Positions 57,286 through 64,000 of a DNA stretch of 64,000 bases are shown one piece after another; positions within the stretch are counted from its first letter, which is position 1, and each line of letters begins with the position of its first letter. Position numbers and translations under genes: made by a program. Source of the DNA: Siphonodentalium dalli (Eukaryota; Mollusca; Scaphopoda; Gadilida; Siphonodentaliidae); assembly GCA_032622095.1 (NCBI GenBank), contig CP136065.1, positions 20,452,134 to 20,516,133 on the forward strand, given 5' to 3'. The notes beneath the pieces were generated by a model that did no database searches, was not told the DNA's origin, and saw nothing but the letters and a program-made list of their open reading frames with translations.

Positions 57286-60200
57286 AGCAAGACGGCAGAC
57301 AGTTCGAAACTTTCCTCATGGAATTACAGACACAATCACAAAAGTGTGAATTTGGTGCATCGATGGAGGAGAATATCTGTGACCAAGTTGTCGTCGGAAT
57401 TAGCAGCTTGCAGTTTGAAGAAAAACTGTTGCGTGAAGCAGATATCACTCTAGACAAAGTGAAGAACATTTGCAGGGCACACGAAAGTGTTCATGAACAG
57501 TTAAATAAGATATCAGCAGCAAGTGCTAGTGTACCGGGAGAAGTACATTCTGTGAAAAATGACAAGAGACGTGATTTTCGATCAAAGGGACATAATTCTA
57601 ACGATAAATGGACTAAACGAAAAACTGTAAGTAATGGAAAATCTTCAGAAATTCGTAACTGCAAGTGGTGTGGGCTGTCGCACGCTAAAAAGCAATGTCC
57701 GGCATATGGAAAGACATGTGACCTCTGCAACAAGGTTAACCACTTCCGGTCCGTTTGCCGAAGCAAGAAAGTGCATTATGTTGAAAGTGCACCGATCGAA
57801 AATTCCGAGGAAACATTCTATGTTGGAAGCATTGACAATCACATGGAAAATGGACGCAATTGGGTTGTTGACACACGTGTCGGAGTAAGGAACATTCCAA
57901 TTAAATTCAAATTAGACACGGGTGCTCAAGTAAACGTTCTCAACTTCAAAGACTATAAACTAATAACACAGAAACCATTGTCAAAATGTGCGAAAACGTT
58001 AACAGCATACAACAATCAGCGAATCAACGTTGTTGGCGAATGCAGACTACCGATAAACATTGGTACTTTGTCAAACATCATCACGTTTGTCGTTGTAAAT
58101 GAAGACAACATGTCAATCTTAGGCCTCGAAGCATGTAACAAACTAAAGCTGATTAAAAAACTGTGCGCTGTAGAAAATTCATCCATGAAAAATGAATCCT
58201 TGGACAATTCCGGGGAAAATTCACTATATGGTGAATACGAAGACGTGTTTGACACTCATTTAGATGGGTTACGTGAAGCAGAATACAACATAACTCTGAA
58301 ACCGAATGCAATTCCTGTGCAAAACCCACCAAGGCGAATTCCGTTTGCATTACACGATCGCGTGAAAGATGCGTTGGCGCGAATGGAGAATGAGGGCGTG
58401 ATATCGAAAGTTGATGATCCAACTGACTGGATCAATTCTATGGTGATTATAGAAAAACCCTCGAAAGACTTGCGAATATGTCTTGATCCACGTAACTTGA
58501 ACAAATACATACAGAGTGACCATTATAAAATTCCAACAGGCGAAGATATGGCCGCGAAATTGACGAATTCAAAAGTGTATGCACTCCTGGATGCCCGTGC
58601 GTCGTTTTGGCAATTGAAACTCAACCATGCAAGTTCGCTATTGACAACATTCAGCACTGAATTTGGGAACTATCGATTCAACAGACTTCCATATGGACTT
58701 AATGTGTCAAGCCAAGTATGGCAAAAGCTTGTGTCAACTTGGTTCAGAGATGTCGAAGGCATGGAAATATATATCGATGATTTATGCATACATGCACCTG
58801 ACGAAAAAACATTGCATGAAAGACTAATAACTGTATTGGACATATGCAGAGAGAAAAATCTCAAGCTGAACAAATCCAAGTGTGTTTTGAATGCACGCGA
58901 GATAAAATACCTAGGATTCTTGATCAGTGAAAATGGAATGAAAATTGACAATAATCGGATAGACGCAATAACTAACTTTCCAAGTCCTACATGCAAAGAA
59001 GACGTACAAAGATTCTTAGGAATGTTGACATTCTTAAACAAATTCATAAAGGATCTATCAGAAGAAACAACTGTACTCCGTGAACTGTTGAAAAATGGTG
59101 TTGCTTTCGTATGGACACAAGCGCATGAACTCGCATTTCAAAGGCTAAAAAAGCTATTAACAGAAGCGCCGGTTCTACGATTCTATGATCCTAAAATGGA
59201 ACTGACAATTTCCTGTGATTCTTCGAGACATGGTATCGGAACGACACTGATGCAGGAAGGCAGAATTGTGGCATATGCATCTAGAACTTTGACGAAATCA
59301 GAAGCTAACTGGAGTCAGATTGAATTGGAACTTTTATCTTGTCTGTACTCTTTGGAACGATTTCATCAATTTGTCTACGGTCGTCACGTCACAATCGAAA
59401 ATGACCACAGACCGCTCAAATTCATTCTCGCTAAAGGAATGGCTGAAGGACCGCCGCGAATTGAGCGCATTAACCTGAGACTACAAAAATATGATTTCAC
59501 ATATGTTTGGAAACCAGGCAAAGAGCTGCATATCGCGGACGCGTTAAGTCGTGCTCCTCAACCGCATACTGTAGAAGACGCAAAACTGGAGAAAGAAATA
59601 CAGTGTCACCTGCACCTGATATCCGCGAGTTTGCCATTCTCTACCGATAAATTGTGTGAATTCAAAGAAGCAGTGTTTAAGGATGCAGAATTACAACTGC
59701 TTAAATCCGTGATTCTGAATGGTTGGCCCGATAGCCAGCGGGATATACCAGAAAATCTTGTGAAATACTGGAACTTTCGAGAGGAATTATCATGTGATGA
59801 AGCGCATTCTCTCATATTCAAGGGCGAGAAATTGATGATTCCCAGTGCATGGAAATTGGATTTACTCAAACGGCTACACGATGATTCACATCTGGGTATA
59901 GAGAAATGTGTACTGCGCGCCGCTAATTCTGTGTTCTGGCCTGGTATGCGTAAAGATATCACCCAGTATGTCAACGAGTGTGATGTGTGTCAAAAATATA
60001 AGCCGAAACAAGCTGCAGAGCCAATGCTACCACATGCCCGACCGAATGTGCCATGGATTAAATTGGGTAGTGATGTGTTTCATTGGCATGGAGACAATTA
60101 TGTATTGTTTGTAGATTATTATTCTAATTATTTTGACATAGCTAAGCTAACCACATTAACTGCAAATGAACTAGTCATGAAGACGAAATCGATTTTCTCA

Positions 60201-60290
60201 CGTTTCGGAATACCTGAATGCCTCGTATCTGACAATCAAGCTTCGTATGTCAGTGACACTTACAAAACATTCTTGCGTGAATGGGCATAA
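57282..60290 (+). pseudogene. pol: Gag C-terminus and Pol (PR-RT-RNase H-integrase) in one frame, broken at both ends
   Basis: The 1002-codon frame has no own ATG start and continues Gag. Seen in order: CX2CX3HX4C and CX2CX4HX4C zinc knuckles (residues 127-159), aspartic protease with LDTGA (211-215), reverse transcriptase about 340-560 with LLDARASFWQL (Asp437) and YIDD (497-500), RNase H 640-760 with Asp646, the E-x-E-LL segment, Asp708 and Asp753, then integrase with an H-X3-H...C-X2-C finger (866-903) and two catalytic Asp (931, 984). The third catalytic residue lies in the next frame (60281-60913). The motif after the second Asp is DNQAS, where relatives usually have a Gly. Gag and Pol run in one frame here, as in several Mag elements. 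The stop at 60288-60290 follows a run of three G, consistent with loss of one base. Confidence 0.92.
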
Positions 60291-60913
60291 ACCACGTGAC
60301 CTCGAGCCCATACCACCCGATTTCGAACGGACTGGCAGAGCGTTATGTGGGAGTGGTCAAATGTCTCCTTCAAAAAGCTTGGGAGGAGAAGAAAGACCCA
60401 TACTTAGCAATTATGGTGTATAGAAACAGTCCAGTAATGAATGACAAGTCACCATCTCAATTACTCGTGGGACGTAAAATGCGTACTCGAATACCGGTCG
60501 TTCGCAAACAGTTGATTCCAACCAAACAAAAAAATGTTGGATCCAATAGGTCTGAACAGACGAAGAGACAAAAACATTATTATGACAGGAACACTAAACA
60601 GTTGCCACCTCTGGCTGCAAATGACAACGTTCGCATATTCGATAGGAAAAACAAGGTGTGGATTCCAGGCTCAGTTGTTCAAACACATGACACACCAAGG
60701 TCATATGACATACGCACCCAGAACAACGTGTACAGGCGTAATCGTATTGATGTGCGTGTTCAACAAAATTCAGACAATCGCAGTGACCCAGTGACCCTGA
60801 CATCTGGAAATGAAAATGCTGACAATCAGTTTCATCCACCCACGAATACAAACTTCGTAACCACACGTAGTGGGCGAATAATAAAGCCGCCGATCAGATT
60901 CGGTTACACGTAA
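60281..60913 (+). pseudogene. pol: C-terminal integrase, split off by a frame break
   Basis: The frame overlaps the previous one by 10 bases and lies in the -1 frame. It begins GINHVTSSPYHPISNGLAER, supplying the catalytic Glu at a spacing of 35 residues from Asp984 (DD35E) if the break is ignored. A C-terminal integrase region with a PRSYDIRTQNNVYRRNRID segment follows, like the GPY/F-type tail of related elements, and then the end at 60911-60913, 29 bp before the 3' LTR. No chromodomain is visible. The break makes this copy unlikely to encode a working integrase unless frameshifting or errors in the read sequence are involved. Confidence 0.9.
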
Positions 60914-60930
60914 GCTGATTGCAATATCTT

Positions 60931-60941
60931 AAGGGAGGAGA
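60931..60941 (+). promoter_or_regulatory. Polypurine tract
   Basis: AAGGGAGGAGA lies directly upstream of the 3' LTR, as required for plus-strand priming. Confidence 0.85.
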
Positions 60942-61117
60942 TGTAACATTTAATGCTTAGCCTTAGAGCCAATATAGCACCCACATAGACAATGGACCAT
61001 TCCGCTTATTTCATATATAACCTGATGCGTTAGAATACACGTGGCTCTGTTCTGTATACATATCTAAATGCTTGATGCTTTATTAAATTCTATAACCAAC
61101 GAAGTCTAATCATTACA
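60942..61117 (+). repeat. 3' LTR of the Mag-type element
   Basis: The 176 bp LTR starts TGTAACATTTAATGC and ends CTAATCATTACA. It is followed by the second GTACC at 61118-61122. Confidence 0.95.
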
Positions 61118-61147
61118 GTACCCTTGGCAGAGTTATAATGGTGTTAG

Positions 61148-61520
61148 TTTTTCAAATTTTGCTACTTTAATTTTTTTTTTATTATTATTTAAACAAAAAA
61201 TATTTTATTAATATTATTTTTATTTATTTATTCATATTCATTTTTTTGGGTTAAATTGAGCAAGGAAATCAATTTAAAAAAAATTGTTTTTGTTTTGAGT
61301 GAATATAATTTTTCAAAAAAGGGCCATAACTAAGTTAAATATAGTCGGATCCCATATTCGAACTCGATCTGTATTTTGGGCTGAGAAACTCGCATACCAA
61401 ATTTAGTTGCGATCAGATAGAAAATATTTGAGTTATCGCACCATGCGTAAAGTGTCTACGGACAGACAGACAGACGAACGGACTGACGCACGCATGCACG
61501 ACAAGTGGTCATAGTGTAGT
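61148..61520 (+). repeat. Dispersed repeat hosting the retrotransposon (right part)
   Basis: It is collinear with 13392-13725: a T/A-rich stretch, AAATTGAGCAAGGAAATCAA, GGGCTGAGAAACTCGCATAC and CACCATGCGTAAAGTGTCTA, ending in a GACAGACAGACGAACGGACT tract. Confidence 0.75.
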
Positions 61521-61539
61521 GACTTAGCGACAAAATTTT

Positions 61540-62650
61540 GTCATATTGGAACGGACTGGCCAAAAGTGCCATTTTTTTTATATTATGTCAAGTTAGGTGT
61601 GCTCTTTCAGAAAGTGAACTAGAAACAGGTTTCTGATCAATATTAACCCTTGTTTCCAGTATAAATCCAAGATGGCGGCCAAATTCAATCATTATTTCAC
61701 CATGACATTCCAACTGGTATACAATTTAAGGCACATGCATAATAAAGGCGTCATTCCATCCGGCATTGTCATATTTTGAAGATATTAGCAATCCAGGCTG
61801 ACCAAATTTGAATATTATCACTTTTTGGACCAAAAGCATGAAATTTTGTCATAAAATTATTCTCGTTTCATTATTTCGGAATAATAAACAGACACTTTCT
61901 CAAAACTGTTTCAGTGCAGATCAAAGGTTAAGATCTTTAAAATTTCAGAAATGTATACCGGTTTTTTTGGAACGGACTGGCCAAAAGTGCCATTTTTTAT
62001 ATTTTGTCAAGTTATGTGTGCTCTTTCAGAAAGTGAACTAGAAACAGGTTTCTGATCAATATTAACCCTTGTTTCCAAATATATCCTTGCGCCATCCACA
62101 ACTCATTCGATAAAAGATTCTCGATTAAGATGCGCGTCGTGTTCTGTCTATATAATCATTCTCGTTTCAATTATTTCGGAATAATAAACAGACAATTTCT
62201 CAAAAATGTTTCAGTGCAGATCAAAGGTTAAGGTCTTAGCATTTTTGGACATGTATACTCTAATCAAAACATACAACATCTAGGACAAATTCGTAACCAT
62301 ATTTTAGACATTTTGGATTATGTTACCCCTCACCCCAAAAATCATGAAATTTTGTTTTTGTGATAAACATCCGATATAACATGGATGAGAATCTATAAAG
62401 GACACTATTCAATCACATTTCTAAATACTGTAATTGCAATTACACACACAATGACCAAAGTTGAAATTTAAAACTTTTTCGACAAAAATATGCAATTTGG
62501 TAAGAAAATCCTCGTCATTTCAAATATTTTGGTCCAATAAATGGTAATTTACACATAGGATATTTGCGATAGTTCAAAATATTTGGTCTTAAATGTTTTG
62601 GACATATATACTGAAAACAATGAATACATTTTCTGTGGTCAATATGTAAC
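61540..62650. repeat. Degenerate tandem repeat, units of about 300-420 bp
   Basis: GGAACGGACTGGCCAAAAGT with TTTCAGAAAGTGAACTAGAA occurs at 61550-61650 and 61970-62070. TTATTTCGGAATAATAAACA with TCAGTGCAGATCAAAGGTTA occurs at 61872-61930 and 62168-62230. TTATGTTACCCCTCACCCCA occurs near 62318 and 62671. CAAGATGGCGGCCA is present at 61670. No coding sequence is seen. Confidence 0.75.
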
Positions 62651-63339
62651 AACGTTTCAGAAAATTTGATTTATGTTACCCCTCACCCCAAAAATCACGA
62701 AAATGTGACTTGGTTGTAAAGATTCAATAAATCTTTGGTTAAATCTTATAAAGTGAGTTTTTCGATGACAATTAGTCATATATTGTTATGTAACAATCTC
62801 ATTGACAGTATACTGTTTAAATTTACAATTGTATGCCTAATAACAGCTATATTTTATGGTAAAATAACCATCATTTCAAATATTTTAAACCATTATATGG
62901 GCAATTTCTCAAACATTTCCCAAGATCGTATACCACATGCGGCCTTGAAAGTTTCGAAAATGACTGTCGAATAGAACACATTTAAAGGTGTATACATGTC
63001 ATGTCTTGGTGAAATAGAATAAAATTCTAAAAATCTATTATACCATATATAATTTGAAGGTGTTGACTTATATAATCTACAAATGTAGCATACACGAGGG
63101 GGTATATATAGACATGTAGTTCAAATCACAACTTTAATTTGTCTATCAATAATACACATAAAGATGGTCTATCTTTGTTTATACTCTGTTCTTAAATTCA
63201 CGTTTGTTATGTTGTACCTGTATAACTATAATGTGCACAGTCTGATCATACCAGCGGATATATAGCAACTCATAGATTGTCATGTTATAATCACCGGTGA
63301 CCATGTTGATACATTGAACAAATATTTTAGGCATTCTTA
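62651..63339. other. Unassigned AT-rich sequence
   Basis: The open frame at 62735-62974 has no recognised domain and an AT-driven composition. Confidence 0.5.
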
Positions 63340-63840
63340 ATATTACAATTACAACTGCATAATTATGTGCATGGTAAATCAGCTATTGCACATTTGCACC
63401 TGTTACAAGTTTGGGATTTGCAACAACACTTGATGAGTTCTGAACACACAGCTGCAGCTTCTGGTAATGTAGTCCACAATGGTTTACATCCATGATCTTC
63501 AACTGTCCATCCCCAGTCATGCGGGCCATGTATTGGAATTGTTATGTCATGTCAAGTGTACCACAATCCTGCCTGGTATATGGCTCATTTCGTATGCTGT
63601 ATTAGGGCCCCTTTTGAGCGACAATTTTTGGAGAATTCTCTTCATATGCCTCGTTATCAGCAACTTTTGACAACCTTTATTATAATTAATGTTAATGAAA
63701 CGTTCGAGTTCTTTGAAAATATATGAGGATGAATCTAGTTGAATAAAAGGTTGATTCGCCTATAGAAGAAATGTACATTTATCTGTGATAACGGGATAAT
63801 ATTTCCATGCTATCCAGAAACTGTTTCTGCCCTTTATATG
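63340..63840 (-). pseudogene. Decayed coding fragment with WGWT..LPEA..CSELIKC and a cysteine-rich tail
   Basis: Read on the minus strand from 63840, pieces in several frames line up in order: a GRNSFWIAWKYYPVITD segment, a LERF-like segment, QHTK-AIYQAGLWYT, then an unbroken piece HGPHDWGWTVEDHGCKPLWT with TLPEAAAVCSELIKCCCKS, and a Cys-rich tail (QTCNRCKC, LPCT, then after a stop LCSCNC). At least three frame changes and several stops interrupt it. I recognise this arrangement from multicopy uncharacterised proteins of aquatic animals that are often transposon-linked, from memory only and without a database check. It is a relic, not a working gene. Confidence 0.5.
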
Positions 63841-64000
63841 GAAGAACAAAGTGTTATCAAAATCAGATATCGAATGCAAATTGGGTAGTGATAACAATTG
63901 TCATCGCACAGAGCGGAAAATGTGCTGTTGTCATGGTACAATGTTTTAGTTTTGTCTGTTCCTAGAGAAACACATGAATCACCACCACTGTTAGCATCCG
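63841..64000. other. Window edge, possibly more of the decayed fragment
   Basis: The minus-strand sequence contains short open pieces that could belong upstream of the relic at 63340-63840, but no motif could be fixed. Confidence 0.3.

Larger units (their letters stand above)
56807..61117 (+). mobile_element. Mag-lineage Ty3/gypsy LTR retrotransposon, nearly intact
   Basis: The 4311 bp element is bounded by LTRs of 169 and 176 bp and by a perfect 5 bp target duplication GTACC (56802-56806 and 61118-61122). LTRs start TG and end CA. They differ at about six positions plus one 7 bp indel, so the insertion is not brand new. Order: LTR, primer-binding site, gag with two zinc knuckles, protease, RT, RNase H, integrase, polypurine tract, LTR. 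The domain order PR-RT-RH-IN, short LTRs, paired zinc knuckles and lack of a chromodomain fit the Mag group. Two frame breaks (about 57280 and 60288) interrupt the coding region; no internal stops occur otherwise. There is no env. Confidence 0.95.

Overview
This is AT-rich eukaryotic (metazoan) DNA dominated by transposable elements, satellites and inverted repeats, with only fragments of one host gene recognised. Three things suggest an aquatic invertebrate, most likely a bivalve mollusc: elements with a core of ~165 bp tandem units that resemble bivalve pearl-type repeats, MAM and SRCR modules of the invertebrate scavenger-receptor type, and a Mag-lineage Ty3/gypsy retrotransposon. The species cannot be told from the sequence.

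Host gene (minus strand, 51.9 kb down to 11.1 kb): four exons encode one MAM domain (51465-51886 and 25659-25749) followed by one six-cysteine SRCR domain (12545-12692 and 11113-11285). All splice sites are GT/AG and all junction phases match (1-0, 0-1, 1-2, 2-1), so they read as consecutive exons of one secreted or cell-surface receptor-like gene. Its 26 kb and 13 kb introns are filled with repeats. The 5' and 3' ends of the gene were not found.

Repeat layout. 1.8-11.1 kb: copy A of a segmental duplication, ending in a 4.3 kb TIR-bounded unit. 17.0-24.6 kb: copy B, carrying a 3.3 kb pearl-like element with a 624 bp element nested in it, and a 376 bp Harbinger-type MITE. Copy A still shows the corresponding empty sites. 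26-32 kb: a dispersed repeat, a palindromic minisatellite, a second Harbinger-type MITE and a 930 bp palindrome. 35.6-38.4 kb: a 1.65 kb TA-flanked TIR element and a third Harbinger-type MITE. 39.9-42.3 kb: a 45 bp satellite with higher-order organisation. 42.7-46.9 kb: a 4.2 kb foldback element whose arms are tandem repeats; an unoccupied version of its insertion site lies at 27.76-27.79 kb in opposite orientation. 53.1-55.1 kb: copy C, related to 8.4-11.1 kb. 55.2-56.3 kb: a hAT-like element with an 8 bp target duplication and a decayed BED finger. 56.8-61.1 kb: a nearly intact Mag-type LTR retrotransposon with a GTACC target duplication. 61.5-62.6 kb: degenerate tandem repeats. 63.3-63.8 kb: a decayed coding fragment with a cysteine-rich tail. 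Palindromic TA-flanked MITEs (family M1) are scattered throughout. No tRNA, rRNA, CRISPR array or bacterial-type operon was seen.
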